Of a stretch of 64,000 nt of DNA, positions 36,295 to 48,989 are shown in pieces. Below the pieces are notes generated by a model. The model did not search any database and had not been told where the DNA came from. It saw only the letters and a program-made list of their open reading frames with translations. This stretch comes from Rhynchosporium graminicola (Eukaryota; Ascomycota; Leotiomycetes; Helotiales; Ploettnerulaceae): contig FJUW01000017.1 of the NCBI GenBank assembly GCA_900074885.1, positions 503,933 through 567,932 of the forward strand, read 5' to 3'. A program made the translations under genes and the position numbers. How positions within the stretch are numbered: position 1 is the first letter of the stretch; every line of letters starts with the position of its first letter.

Positions 36295-36699
36295 AAATAA
36301 TAGTAATAAGACTTACTCTAGAATTAACTTCTAATACTTTCTTTCTTATAGCTTTCTCCTTCTTAAGAACTAACTCCAACTACTTATTCTTAATATCTAG
36401 GAACCTAGTAACTAAATTATTAAACTTCTTACTAGCTTTAGCTCTCTTAGCTAGAACTCTAGCTTCAGCCTTATCCTTCAAGCTCTTCTTTCCCTTATCT
36501 GAAAGGTCTTTATAGCCCTCCTACTTCTTTATAGTACTACGGGTATAATATAAAGCCTAAAGAAATATTAGAGAAGCTCTAAATAATAAGGAAGATATAA
36601 AGGTACTTACTTATCTCTTAGTATTACTAGCTACTTTAATCTGAAGTTAGATATCTGCCTTAATAGCACCTCGGCGCTCGTCGAAAGTTAGTATAGTAA
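36295..36699 (-). pseudogene. Gene W, 5' part (upstream of the E3 insertion)
   Basis: Minus-strand exons can be read. The upstream block is LTFDERRGAIKADI, then LQIKVASNTKR ending at a GTAAGT donor near 36615. The next block contains YKDLSDKGKKSLKDKAEARV and KASKKFNNLVTRFLDIKNK and ends LEVNSR at GTAAGT near 36324. If E3 and one GTAAT copy are removed, that donor faces the acceptor near 28710 across an intron of roughly 50 bp. DLSDKGKKSLKDKA is reminiscent of an HMG-box helix, but this is a weak impression. In-frame TAA/TAG at Gln codons mean it is not functional. Confidence 0.4.
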
Positions 36700-37330
36700 T
36701 GTAACGTTCCTGGTTCTGACTGGTACGCGGTGTACAGGCTCGTCAGTTAGTATCAGCTATGAAGTAAAGTAAATAAGAAATTCGGTTCTCAATTAGAATT
36801 AAGGCGTTATAAGCAGGTATTAATTACTATATGAATTTGAGCACGAAGCTCCTATCTAATAGCAGAAGTGCTAGTCTTATATAGAACCTACTCCTCTATT
36901 AGGAGTCTTCTACTTAGGGAGTCCTTCATATGGAGTCCGACTCCATTTGCTGGACTCCCGCTTAGCTAGACTATATCACGTGATCCTAGATCACCTATAA
37001 CTATAATATTATTACTACGATACAGGTGAGCTTATAGTACTAGTCGCTGATTTATACTATAACCGTATTAGTACTATTCTCCCTATTAGTACTAACTCTC
37101 TCTTTAGTACTAAAACCCGTTTAGTACGTACTATATAATAGTACTATTAGTATTCTAGTGCTAAGACGGTTTTAGTACTAAGAACTTTACCAGGTTCGTA
37201 ATACTATCTCCCTTCTATCTTAGCGTATCCTTACGCTTAAGTATACTAATAGAGATATTAATAATTAGTTACATTTCAACTTCCTTTCCTAATATATTAT
37301 CTTCTAATTATAAGAAGATAAAAGAGTATA
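36700..37330. repeat. Possible solo LTR or other repeat remnant, with a TTAGTACTAA cluster
   Basis: Begins TGTAACGTTCCTGG and is less RIPed than its surroundings up to about 37030; this start looks like an LTR end, but I found no partner copy or clear target duplication. From 37036 to 37177, AGTAC occurs seven times, mostly as palindromic TTAGTACTAA variants. No gene is seen. Confidence 0.3.
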
Positions 37331-38348
37331 TTATACTTATAGTACGTATTAAAAAATCAAATCGTCTAGTAGAGACTTATTCCTTTTACTAGAAATAATA
37401 TCGAAATTATTTTCTAGATCTTAAGGAATTAACTTATTATTCCGAGTATATTCGAGCGAAAAGATCCTATAATACTTTAGAGTATCTAGCTATATAGCTT
37501 CCCTTAAAAGAGATTTATTAATTCTAATAGCTTAAGAAAGTAAAGGGTTCTTTTATTCCTCTCGAGTCTTATCTAGATAAATACTCCGACTAGCTTCCTT
37601 AGCTTCCTCTTCCTATTACTAAGTTAGCTATTATAGAAAGGTTACTTTTCTCCTTTCCCCTCGAGCTTCCTTCTGACTTAATAATAGAGTTACTTTTTAA
37701 CCTAGCTAATCCTTTCTAAGTAGATCTAGGTTTCGTCGATAGAAACTAGCTAGTAATACTAAGTAGTAGAAGCTCGCTTTAAGTTCCTATATATTTTCCG
37801 AATATAAGTAATTCTTCTATTTCACTAAGTATTTAATAATATCTTATTTATACTAATAGTCTAGTAGTTCCTTTATATTATATTCTATAAGTAAGTTAAC
37901 TAGTTCAGCGTATATTTTCAGAGCTAATAGTACTCTTAGTAATACTTTTTCTAATAAGGATATATAGAATACCGGCTTACCTCCTGTTAGCGAATTCGAC
38001 TTTAATAAAGAATACTACGAACCTCTATAATAGGACTGAGATTCTACTGAAGGAGTATAGTAATATAAAGAGACCTCCTCTAACTAGAATAGAGAAGAGT
38101 AGCGACACTATAGAAAGCGTATACCGAAGAATGCGGGGAGTAGAGGAGGAGGGGCTAGAGGAGAAGAAGGCTACTAAGGAGGAGAAGGCTACTAAGAAGG
38201 AGAAGTCTACTAAGAAGGAGGAGGAGGAGGAGAAAGCACCTAAGGAGCTAGAGGAGGAGAGGGAGAGTACTATAATACAGTATAGAAGGAGAAGGAGAAG
38301 TCATATAGAAAGGAGATCGCTAGCTTCTCCTATATATTTCCACAAGAA
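37331..38348 (+). pseudogene. Unknown RIPed coding stretch before E5 gag
   Basis: A plus-strand frame can be followed with RIP-type stops: LDLKELTYYSEYIRAKRSYN, then FPLELPSDLIIELLFNLANP, ending in a Glu/Lys-rich run (38131-38330, repeated KKATKEEKATKKEKSTKKEE) and FHKK. It may be the N-terminal protein of E5 or an unrelated decayed gene. The charged run overlaps an open frame of 73 codons. There is no family match. Confidence 0.3.
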
Positions 38349-38612
38349 ATGAAATTCAAGGGAGATAGAGATAGCATTAGTAATAAGGTCAGAATATTCT
38401 ACGATACCTACTTAAGAGCCGAGATTCCATCGGAAGAGTATAGTAAGGCGTTTCTATTAATACTAAAAGGCGCTACTCTCTAATACTACTATTATAGTCT
38501 GAATAGTATCCCTAGAACCTCTCTGATTATCAAATTCGATACTATACTAAAGAATATAATAGATTAGTTTGAAAGCGAGGAGTTTAGTAGATCTTCTCTG
38601 ACTATATGGAAT
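38349..38612 (+). pseudogene. E5 gag, part 1
   Basis: Reads MKFKGDRDSISNKVRIFYD, AEIPSEEYSKAFLLILKGAT, LQYYYYSLNSIPRT and ends SSLTIWN at the GGAAT target site of E4. This is typical copia gag layout (a substrate-like helical domain around an SLNSIP region). The continuation is at 44597. Confidence 0.65.
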
Positions 38613-38829
38613 TGTGACGGGTTACACCCTTTAGTATGCTTGACGCCTAAGGTGTCTACGCTAGTACCTGACTTATGGTTATACGTGTACTGATACTACT
38701 GCTACTAGCGGCCGTGGTATTACCTTTTCTTCGAAGGGAGACTCCTATGCCTCCCTTCTCTCCTTAGTTAATTCTCCTTATAATATAGACGAGCTTTTAT
38801 ACTAAATACTTTATATTCGCCCTGTGATA
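38613..38829 (+). repeat. E4 5' LTR (217 bp)
   Basis: Begins TGTGACGGGTTACACC and ends CCCTGTGATA. It matches 44375-44591. A partial second copy of its 3' end occurs at about 39129-39220, after the N. Confidence 0.92.
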
Positions 38830-39560
38830 TTAGAATTAACTTATTCCTAATATTCTTAATTAAACGAAGAAGGATCTGCTTTCGAGCAGTAGACGATACG
38901 CGTGCGTAAGAAAGCTAGTACCCTGGCCTTACTATTGCTACACGCATACCTACGATATGGAGACAGACGCCTCGGATTACACACGGTAGATCCGGCTGCC
39001 TTACTTATACTTGATATTCTTAATTGAACGAAGGAGGATCTGCTTTCGAGCAGTGGATAATACGCGTACGTAAGAAAGCTAGTACCCTGGCCTTACTATT
39101 GCTACACGCATACCTACGATACGGAGANGCCTCCCTTCTCTCCTTAGTTAATTCTCCTTATAATATAGACGAGCTTTTATACTAAATACTTTATATTCGC
39201 CCTGTGATATTAGAATTAACTTATTCCTAATATTCTTAATTAAACGAAGAAGGATCTGCTTTCGAGCAGTAGACGATACGCGTGCGTAAGAAAGCTAGTA
39301 CCCTGGCCTTACTATTGCTACACGCATACCTACGATACAGAGATAGACGCCTCGGACTATATATAGTAGATCCGGCTGCCTTACTTACGATTACGATAAA
39401 TAGACGCCTCGGACTACGTATAGTAGGTCCGGCTATTTATATAATTACTATACGGGTAGCCACTATAACGACACTAGAATATATAGTTTATTATAGCAGA
39501 AGAATAGCCCCCTTAGTAGCTACTAGATGCCTTCGAGGCATAAAGACGATAAGTTACTAA
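38830..39560 (+). repeat. E4 leader with internal repeats and one undetermined base
   Basis: The unit AGACGCCTCGGA...TAGATCCGGCTG occurs near 38963, 39345 and 39396. The LTR tail plus leader from about 38740 is repeated from 39129, directly after a single N at 39128. The 92-codon frame at 39282-39560 starts within this repeat and is probably not a gene. Confidence 0.7.
39128..39128. other. Undetermined base beside a direct duplication
   Basis: A single N. The sequence from 39129 onward repeats that from about 38740, including the end of the E4 5' LTR. An assembly join of overlapping ends is the simplest explanation. Confidence 0.85.
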
Positions 39561-39699
39561 GCTAGTAGTATAATAAGTAAATACGACTGCTACTCTAACC
39601 GGTAGGATCGAAGATATAGAAGCACAACGAAATATATTACTAGTGCTACTAGTAGTACCGACCTCTATCGATATGATACGATCGATAACCCCGGAACTA

Positions 39700-40660
39700 C
39701 TTATAATAACTAAGTAATATATGCCGAAACCCGAAAAGTTCGATGGTATCGACCTAGCCTTATACCCCTAATTCGAGGGTATCCTACGAGCGAAGCTAGA
39801 GATCGATACTACTGCTATTAGTAACGAGAGGGAAAGGATATAATATATGTTTAGCTATCCCTTAGGCGAGACTGCAAAACGAATTTACTCTTAGGTAAGC
39901 TTCACTTAGAGGTAAGAGTAGTTAATAGTCGAGGGGCTATTCTAATAGATAGCTACTGCTTTTCGTAACTCCTATTACTAGCAGAAAGCTATAAGCTAAC
40001 TGAATAAGATTAAGTAAGGAGCTTATTCTTTAAACGAGTTCCTTAATAATTTCAATTAGTTAATCCTTAAAGCGGAAAGATAGGACTAAGTAGATATAAT
40101 TAAGAAGAGTTACCTGAAAGCTACTATTACTACTACTCTAGTCTATAGTATAATCGGAATAAAAGAGGAATAGTTATATAAAGAGTACTATTCATAACTA
40201 TAAATAGTTAGCGACTAGCTAACTGAAGTTAAAGAGCTATTAGCTAGAATAAACCGATAGAAGTAAGTATAAGGATAGTCCTCTAAAGCGGATCGATATA
40301 TAGTAGACCCAATAGAGTAAAAAGTAACTCCTACTACTACTATAGCTATAATAATAAAGAAAGAATCCTAATAGATAAGTTCTACTGAGATCGAAAGACG
40401 GAAATCGAAACGACTTTACTTCTGCTATAGATAAGATAAATATATAGTTCGTAACTATTATACGAAGCTAGCTAAAACTAAGAAGAAGAAAAGCTATATA
40501 GTAGTAGCTAAAACGAAAACGAAGAAGTCGAAGACGAAAGTAGTCGAGACAGACGAGTCGAGCTCTAAATCAGAGAGCTCGGGAAAAGAATAGCTTCTAT
40601 CGAAAATCGCTAATAGAAGCAGAAGGAGATTAATTAGATAGTAATAGCAGAAGCTTAGGA
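39700..40660 (+). pseudogene. E4 gag remnant with zinc-knuckle relic
   Basis: The frame begins near MPKPEKFDGIDL (39721) and runs with RIP-type stops to a charged tail. At about 40415-40465, FYFCYRQDKYIVRNYY is a damaged CCHC zinc knuckle (second and last Cys changed to Tyr, His to Arg or lost), followed by Lys-rich and Ser/Glu-rich segments. This is the usual end of a Ty3/gypsy gag. Confidence 0.65.
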
Positions 40661-40699
40661 TTAGTTTAAAGATATAATAAATAGAGCCCTTTTCCTAGT

Positions 40700-43600
40700 A
40701 TTTACGATAATTAATAAAGAGTATTACGCTAAAACTCTACTTAATACTAGGTGCTTGTTATATATAATTCCCGCTTTCTTACTCGCTACTGCCTCTAGCG
40801 TTTCCCTGTTTCCCCTATTGAGATAAGTTCGTTCGAAGGGGAGAGAAGTCCTATTACAGAAGTAGTAGTTATTAAAATAGATATTAATAAGTACAAGGAA
40901 GCTAAGGCTTTCTTCTATATAATATTATACTTAAAAGACTATAATCTGATTTTAGGACTATTATAGTTTAAGAAAAACAATATATATATAATCGCACTGA
41001 AGTTACGATATTATATTAATACTACTACTACAACCCTATATAACCGAGCATAGGAGCCGGACTATAAGCTAGACTGCTTCGCAGTATTAGTAGTAGTATT
41101 TAATAGGCTTACTCGAGGACGATTACATAAGAAGATATAAGTATTTATAGTAAGTATAGCGGATATCTAAAAGGCGCTCGTACTGAAGATAAAGACTAAC
41201 CCGCGAACGAAACTTCCTGATTTGCTATATAAGTATCTCGATTTATACGATAATAAGAAGATAGACGTACTATTACTATTATAAGGTCCTGGAATTAACT
41301 ATAAGATCGAACTTAAGTAATATAATAGTAAAGAACTTATAGTACTATAGGGCTCCTTATATAATATATCTTATAATAAACTCTTAGTACTACGAAAGAC
41401 TCTTACGAAGCTACTCGATAAAGGATTTATTCGAGTTAGTAACTCGCCTGCTACTGCTCTAGTCTTATTTATAAAGAAACTAGAGAGTAGCTTACGATTC
41501 TGTATTAATTACTAAGAGTTAAATCGAATTATAAAGAAGGATCGATACCTACTACTACTAATCTATAAGATTCTCTAGAATATAAGGAAAGCGAGATAGT
41601 TTACGAAACTAAATATTACTATTATATTCTATAAGATACGTATTACTACTAGCGATAAATAGAAGATAGCTTTTCGCACGAGATATAGTCTATATAAGTA
41701 GTTAATAACTCCTTTCGAACTTGCGAATACCCTAAGTACGTTTTAACGATATATTAATTAGGCTCTATATAACTACTTAAACGAATTCTATTCTGCTTAT
41801 ATTAATAATATCCTGATCTATATAAATAGTAACTGCTACTGCTACTGAAAACAAGTAGCGAAAGTTATAATAAGACTACGCGAGGCTAGACTATAACTCG
41901 ATATCGATAAGTGCGAATTCGAAGTATAAACAACGAAATACCTTAGGTTCGTAATCGATATAAAAGAGGGTATTTAAATAGACCCTAAGAAAGTATAAGC
42001 GATTCGAGAATAAGAACTCCTAATCTTAGTAAAAGGAGTATAAAGCTTCTTAAGATTTACGAATTTCTATCAGATATTTATTAAGGATTACTTAATGATT
42101 ACGCTATTATTAATATAGCTTACTTATTAGGACCGGCTATAGCAGTAGAACGAAGCTATAGATAAAGCGTTTAAGAAGCTAAAAGATATATTTACTACTA
42201 GACTTATACTAGTATAGTTTAACCCTGATCGAGAAATAATACTCGAAACAGACTCCTTTAGATAGATAGTAGGAGAGGTACTTATGTAATTCGACGACCG
42301 AGGATATTTATAACCTTATATATTCTTCTTAAAGAAAAACGCTCTAGCTAAATATAACTACGAAATCTATAATAAGGAAATATTAGTAATTATATATTAC
42401 TTTAAGGAGTAGTAGTACGAATTGAAAAGTGTATAAGAATTCCATATTCGTACTAATTATAAGAACCTCGAGTATTTCATAATAGCTCGATAGCTTACGG
42501 AATAGTAAATACGATAATCACTATTTCTCTCGCAGTTTAATTATACGATTAGTTATATCCCGGGAAAAGAAAACGAACGCGTAGATATACTCTTATAATA
42601 AGAATAAGATATACTTTATAGTATAGAAGATAAATGACTCTAGTACTAATTAGTCTAACTGATTAAGCCGAAGGTACTACGAGAACTACTACTACTATAA
42701 CGGATAGTAGCAGTAGCTCTAGTTACGATACGATAAGATCGAAGGCGCTAAGAAGAAGAAGAAGCCTCGCGACTATAGAATAAACTCCTATAAGTTAAAG
42801 AACCTGAAATAGTTAATAAAGCTACCCTGGATAATAATACTATTACTACTACTTTTACGCTACTTAAGGAACTCTAGTTATAAGCAGAATAAGCTAATAG
42901 TATATACTAGAGAGTAGCTAAGGTAATACGCGATAAGTAGCGCGTATTCCCTATTACGCTGAAGTTGAAAATATTAATATTAGAGTGCTTATTATCGGAA
43001 GTAAGTAAACTATAATTCCGAGGCAGACTATAGGTACTTGATTCCGAAGAACTACATATGAAGTTAATCTAAGTAATATATAATACTAAAATATATAGAT
43101 ACTCAGAACGAGATTCAACTGCTACTACTATAAGTCGATAGTTCTTCTAGCTATAGATATCAGAAGATATAAGAAGGTTTATTCGGAACTACGACGCTTA
43201 TAGAAGGAATAAGATATAGCAAGACTAAAGTTAAGGATTCCTTAAGCTACTACTACTATTAGACTAGATCTAGTAAGAAATTTCTATTAATTTTATTATT
43301 GATCTTCTAGAAAGTGAAGGATATATTAACTTAATTATAGTTACTAATTAGCTTAAGAAGGGAATTATATATAATAGACTACTATTTATTAATATAGAAG
43401 CTATAGTAAAGTCGTTTATATAGGTTTACTATAGATAATATATACTATTACGCGTAATTATATCTGACTAAAGGAAATAGTTCGTTAGAATATTATAAAT
43501 ATAAGTATATACTTTACTAGGGATTACGCGATACCTCTCTTTAGCTTATTACCCGGAAACTAATAGCTCTATAGAGAGGATGAACTAGACGCTAGGGATA

Positions 43601-44350
43601 TATTTATATATATTTATAGACTTCGTATAAGATAATTAGTTCAACGTATTACTATCGGTAGAGGTAGTAATTAACGATTAAGACGCTATATTAATAGGAG
43701 TAAGCCCTTTCTTTCTGACTTATAGTTATTATATACGATATATTAATTTGAATATCGAAGATAAACTTACTACTATTACTAATCGCTTACCTGTTTAAAA
43801 GGCAGATACGATCTTGAAGAAGCTATAAGACGCTAGGGAGTAAGTATAGATAGTAATAGTAGTAGCGTAATAAGTTCAGGAGAAGATTACTAACTACTAC
43901 TACTAGTAAGCCCCGAAGTTTAAAGTCGAAGATAAAGTCTGATTAAGTTTACGGAATATTCGTATAAATCGACTCGCGAAGAAACTCGATGTAAAGTAAG
44001 CTAAGTATATAGTACTCGAAGCAGTAGGGTCGTATAGCTATCGCTTAGATACGCCGCTAGGAATATACGATATTTTTTATATATAGCTATTACACTTAGC
44101 TGCTATTAACTTATTACTAAGCTAAGTATAAGATGATTTATAGCTACTGCTACTGCTAGTAGCGGACGAAGATAAGTTCGAAGTAGAAGAAATCCTAGCG
44201 AAGAGGTCTTTTCGAAGGGGAGGCTAAAGGAAAAAGAAGTATCTAGTTGAATGGATAAGTTACGTAAGGCCGATATAAGAACCGGAAGTAACTCTTGCTA
44301 CTATTATAGCACTTGATAAGTAGGAGGAGAAGAATAGACTTAATAGCCCT
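40700..44350 (+). pseudogene. E4 pol remnant: PR, RT, RNase H, integrase
   Basis: Reverse transcriptase is at about 41400-41830: KLLDKGFIRVSNSPATALVL, LRFCINYQELNRI, ITPFELANTLSTFQRYIN and AYINNILIY at the catalytic loop. RNase H is at about 42230-42600 (ETDSFRQIVGEVL; NYEIYNKEILVIIYY). Integrase covers about 43000-43800 (VYYRQYILLRVIISDQR; AYYPETNSSIERMN). The C-terminus continues to about 44350. Domain order fixes Ty3/gypsy. All frames carry many Gln/Trp-to-stop changes. Confidence 0.85.
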
Positions 44351-44374
44351 AACCTCGAAACGGGAGGGGAGTAA

Positions 44375-44591
44375 TATAACAGGTTGCACCTGTCAGTATA
44401 CTTAACGCTTAAGGCGTCTATGCTAGTACTTGACTTATAGTTATACGTGTACTGATACTACTGCTACTAGCGGCCGTAGTATTACCTTTTCTTCGAAGGG
44501 AGACTCCTATGCCTCCCTTCTCTCCTTAGTTAATTCTCCTTATAATACAGACGAGCTTTTGCACTGAATACTATGCATCCGCCCTGTGATA
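44375..44591 (+). repeat. E4 3' LTR (217 bp)
   Basis: Begins TATAACAGGTTGCACC and ends CCCTGTGATA; GGAAT follows. Confidence 0.92.
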
Positions 44592-44596
44592 GGAAT

Positions 44597-47500
44597 CTTC
44601 TTACTCTTGAATCGATCAAGGAAAAGAACCCTAGAAAGACGACTTTAGAGTACTTTAATATACTCTCTACGCAGATTAGAGAGCTACGTTATAGTATACC
44701 CTTTGAATTACGCTATAAGAAGTTCGTTATAAATAAGATTATTACTACTTGCTAAAGCTCGGAAGCCTACTAAAATACTCTAGCTTAACTTATAACTTCT
44801 ACTGAAAAGACGATTACTTCTATTAGAACCTCTATCGTTAACTACGAACACGCATACCCTATAACTAGTACTACTTTCTATACTAATCGAAAATTCCGAA
44901 GCGATTCCGATAAAGGATAAGCATACGGAGAGAAGGAGAAGGGAGATAGTAAAAGGCGATTCAGAATATAAGAAAAGAAGAAGATAAATACGCTAGATAA
45001 GGAAAGTAATACTAAGAAGTACTAAGTATATAATACTATAGATTATATATCCTTCGACTATATAGTAGAAGAAAAAGAGAAGGCTAAGGAGAAGTTCAAG
45101 GCGAAGAACTCTTCTAAGTTCAAAAGTAACTTTAGAAGAGTCTTTAAGAAAGTATACAGATAATACGTCGTAGAGTACGAAGGTATAGAAGACAAGTATA
45201 TAGCTACTACTTTTACCTCATGCGAAGCCGGGAGCGATATAGACTACGATTCCGACGATAAAAAGCCAGAAGCTCTATTCATAACTTCTATAGGACCTGT
45301 CTCAGTAGAAGCCGCATAGCTAATAACAGAAACCCTAGTAAATACGGCTTTTAAGTACCTAATAGATACTACCGAAGAAGCTACAGAAGTGGACCGGACC
45401 GCAAAGATAATAATAAGCAGCCCCCGATATAATTCGTTAGTTTTCTATAGAATTATGATTAATACTAGAGTAGTAAAGGTATCTATAGTAGGCAAAGGTC
45501 AATACGAAGCCTATAAGGCTCTATATAAGGCTGAACTCTTACCTTCCCGTGGAATAAATATCAAATTCGGTATTAGTAAAGCTACTTCTATTAGTATAAT
45601 AATTATACTTTCTCTAATTAGAAAGATCTAATTTGAGGTTATAGCTACAGATACCCTGTTTCTACTCTATTTAGACGATATAGATAAGCTCAGGGTTATA
45701 TTAGATAATCTTCGTAACGTACTTATCACGCTATAGGGAAATATACTAGTAGTATAGAGATTCGGCTACTTCTTCTTACTTTAGAAGGAGTTACTTAAGA
45801 TATATATTACAGAATATTTCTAGTTAAATATAAGAGTACTTACAGAGACAGATTTACGTCGACTTTACTACTAATTCAGATACCCCTTAGTAAGAAAGCT
45901 AGAAGATTTACTATAATAAGCCGGTCACGAGTATAACTCAGGAGTACTAAAAGAGCTTACTAAGCTCTATAAGTACTATTAGCTATACGGAAGATTATTA
46001 AGCAGATTCAAGTTCAAGCTCTACGATACTGATAATATATACTTCGATTACGAAGTCGTAATCGATATCATATAACTAGATAGTCGATAAGTCTTATATA
46101 TAGTCGATTAAGGTATTACTTTCTAGAATAGAGGTTTTCTTACTAATATATCTGGAGAGCACGTATAAAACTAATTTAAGTAGGTATAGATAGATACCTA
46201 CCTTAGGCTACCTGATTTTATTATTATAAATATAAGTACGTAATTTAAGTCGAAAGAATTCGTACAGAGTACTAAGACAGAGGGTTCTATAGTCAAAGTT
46301 ATACCTATAGAGGCTTACTACTCTATTAGTAAAGTAGAGAGATACTATAGCTCTCTGAAGAGAGCTTATATAATAATTCGGAAGGAGTTGCCGCACCTTA
46401 GTTAAGATATAGTACTATAGATAGTATTCTACGTAATTAACTATATTTCTGGACCTAGTAGAATTATACCTTTTTTACTAGTATTTAGAGTATACCCTAG
46501 AATAGTAGAGATAGACGCCCCTTTACTATTAGTCTCCTAGCGAGCTGCTACACTTCATAAGGCTATAGAAGAGATTCGCAAGCTACAGAGTCGTTAGTAA
46601 GTTAATAACGCCCTGAATACTCGGAATAGACCTAGTTCTATAGTAGTAAGAGACTTTCTATTAAACTCTCTAGTACTAGTTTAGAGAGAGAAAAGCTTCT
46701 AGGACAGACCTTAGCCACTTATTTCTATAGATAGAGAGAACTACATAGTAGAAATTGATAGTAGACTAATAACTTTTCGCTCTATATCGATTAAACTATA
46801 GTACGAAGAAGAAATCGATTCTAACGAACTAGAGGGTATTTTACCTGAAATTATACTCTTACTATTACTTAGTACTACTAAGTCAAATCGACTTATACTA
46901 GTACTAAAGAAGTAACCTTATTAAGATCGACGAAAGCTAGTTCGATTCAGAGACGATAACGAATTATTTATTAGTTTCCTAGTAGTAGAACCTTAATACG
47001 CTATGTTAAGACGTAAGGAGATTAACGGTCTAATCGCTATAAGGATCTTTGAATTAGTCTATAAAGACGAATTACTAGCCGGAGCTAGGGTTTTTAATAC
47101 TAAATTTATCGACCAGACTAAATTTAAGGGTATACAGAAAGCCTATAAGAAGTCTAGACTAGTTATATAAGCGTATAATAACTCTGGAAAGAACTAAGTA
47201 CTTACTACGTTACTAATTATTTAATAAGTCAGCTAACGACTACTACTAGTATATATAGTTATATACCCTGAGTTTAAGGTATATAGCTATAGTATTATAT
47301 AAGCTTATACTTAGTCTACGTTATACTTAATACGTGACTTCTTCGTACGCCCTCTAAAGGAGATTCTGACTTAGCTATATTAGTTTTTGCGGTGCGTTAG
47401 GCTTATATATAGTATACTAGAGTTAGCGAACTTTTAGTTCGGTAAATACTATAGACATAAGGTTAAGAAGCTCTATATAATACTATTAACGTTCGACACG

Positions 47501-48560
47501 TATCTACTATCTATTTCAGGTAATAAAGCTAGTATAGGAGCTCTTACTCTTCAGATTAATAATACCTTCTTCGTTAGTAATAAGACTTTTATAGACGCAG
47601 AAGAAAGAGAGCTACAGAAAGCTAGATTCAAGTTAAACGAGAGAGAGTAATTAACTACTTTATACCTAATTGAATTTAATAGAGGTTATATTACCTTAGA
47701 AACTAATAGCTCTATTCGACTATCTTAATAATCGTACGATAAGACGCTAAGAATAATTAAGAAAGAACTAGTTAATCTTACTAACTCCCGAAGAGGTATA
47801 CGATAAGATCTTACCCAAATCGAGCAATTTGCCGCCCAGAGAGCTAGAGGTTTATACCTAGTAACTATTTCTCAGCCGGAAGTATCGTTTAATATCTCTT
47901 TTACTATATAAAATATAAATCCGATAGAGAAAGACTTTAAGCTCTTAAATAAGAGAATCTTATAGCAAAAGCTTAACTATAGTAAAGGTCTCTAATACGT
48001 CAAATTAAATAAGAAGTCTCTTAAACTCGTTATATTTACTAATAGTTCATTTACTAATTTGAAAGACTTCTACTCTCAAATTAGCTATATCTGCGTACTT
48101 ATAGATAAGTATAATAAGGTAAACGTTATTCACTAGTCTTTAGTCTACTATAAGAGAGTTACCAGATCTATACTAGCTTCTGAACTATACGCTATATCAG
48201 AAGGTTTTAATATAGCCGGTACTATTAAGACTACTATCGAACAGATCATAGAGATCATAGTATTACCTTTAGTTATAGTTACCGATTCTAAGTCTTTATA
48301 CGACTACGTAATACGACTTAATACTATAAGAGAGAAGATATTAATAATTAACCTTATATATCTATATTAGGCGTACGAAAGAAAAGAGATATCAGAGGTG
48401 ATTTAGGTAGTAGAGCTAGATAACCCTGCGGATATAATAACTAAGACAAATTGCAATAGAGCTCTAAAGGGGCTATTATATATAAATCAATTAGTTATTA
48501 AGCCTATAGAATAGGTAGATAGAGGGAATTTAGATAACTTAAAGCCAGAAGAGAGCTTAT
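44597..48560 (+). pseudogene. E5 copia polyprotein, part 2: gag end, PR, integrase, RT, RNase H
   Basis: Gag resumes with LTLESIKEKNPRKTTLEYFN and contains an open stretch at 44573-44755. A GKGQYEAYKALYKAELLPS segment (about 45490-45550) lies in the protease region. The pre-integrase block at about 45850-46030 reads RRLYYQFRYPLVRKLEDLL and AGHEYNSGVLKELTKLYKYY, where zinc-binding residues are partly mutated. Reverse transcriptase is at about 46930-47600: RRKEINGLIAIRIFELVYKD, LLAGARVFNTKFIDQTKFKG, DFFVRPLKEI. RNase H is at about 48010-48450, with VIFTNSSFTNLKDFYSQISY and ILASELYAISEGFN. This matches a widespread fungal copia lineage in layout. It is RIP-inactivated. Confidence 0.82.
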
Positions 48561-48989
48561 AAGGCGTTTAGTTCAGTTATCTTTTAAGCAGAATCTTTAG
48601 ACTTAATCACGTGGAAACCTATATACTATATAATACTTCTGCACGAGTAGTACTACGGTACTACTCTTATTAGAAAGTAAAAAGCGTTGCTTTTATACGG
48701 AGAAGTAGATAGTTTAGAGCTACTTTAAAGTACTCCTAGTGTTAGTCTATAGTCACGTGTTAGTCGAGTATCTGCACCGAGGTTTAGCCGGCCAGATATA
48801 TCTCCCTTACGGAGTCTCGACTACCTAATAAGGACAGCCACGATACAACAGATAATACTACTACTATTACTACTATACTTTAGCTCACGCAGACTACTTG
48901 ATTGTAAGTACTACGACAGAGTGATACTAACACTAGTAATTCCTAACGATTGAAATCAGATAAATACATAAGATAGAAATTCAAAGGAC
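48561..48989. other. Region after E5 pol, no gene
   Basis: Moderately RIPed. It could hold the 3' end of E5, but I could not match it to any LTR-like sequence upstream of E5. It contains CACGTG-type sites at about 48608 and 48755. Confidence 0.3.

Larger units (their letters stand above)
38613..44591 (+). mobile_element. E4: Ty3/gypsy retrotransposon inserted in E5
   Basis: LTRs of 217 bp (38613-38829 and 44375-44591) with target duplication GGAAT (38608-38612 and 44592-44596). The polypurine tract CGGGAGGGGAGTAA precedes the 3' LTR. Coding is on the plus strand: gag, protease, reverse transcriptase, RNase H, integrase. It is RIP-inactivated. The leader contains an N at 39128 next to a direct duplication that may be an assembly artefact. 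Confidence 0.93.
38349..48600 (+). mobile_element. E5: Ty1/copia-type polyprotein region, split by E4; LTRs not found
   Basis: A plus-strand copia polyprotein starts at about 38349 (MKFKGDRDSISNKVRIFYD). It is interrupted at 38612 by E4 and resumes at 44597. Integrase, reverse transcriptase and RNase H follow. I could not find matching LTRs on either side, so the ends are uncertain, and one or both may be lost. Confidence 0.75.

Noticed and set aside
38963..39430. CRISPR-like repeated units
   Set aside because: Three imperfect units with no regular spacers, in a eukaryotic retrotransposon leader.
39282..39560. 92-codon plus-strand frame in the E4 leader
   Set aside because: Starts in a duplicated leader next to an N and contains the leader's internal repeats; probably chance.
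46208..46396. 62-codon minus-strand frame
   Set aside because: Shadow of the E5 integrase region.
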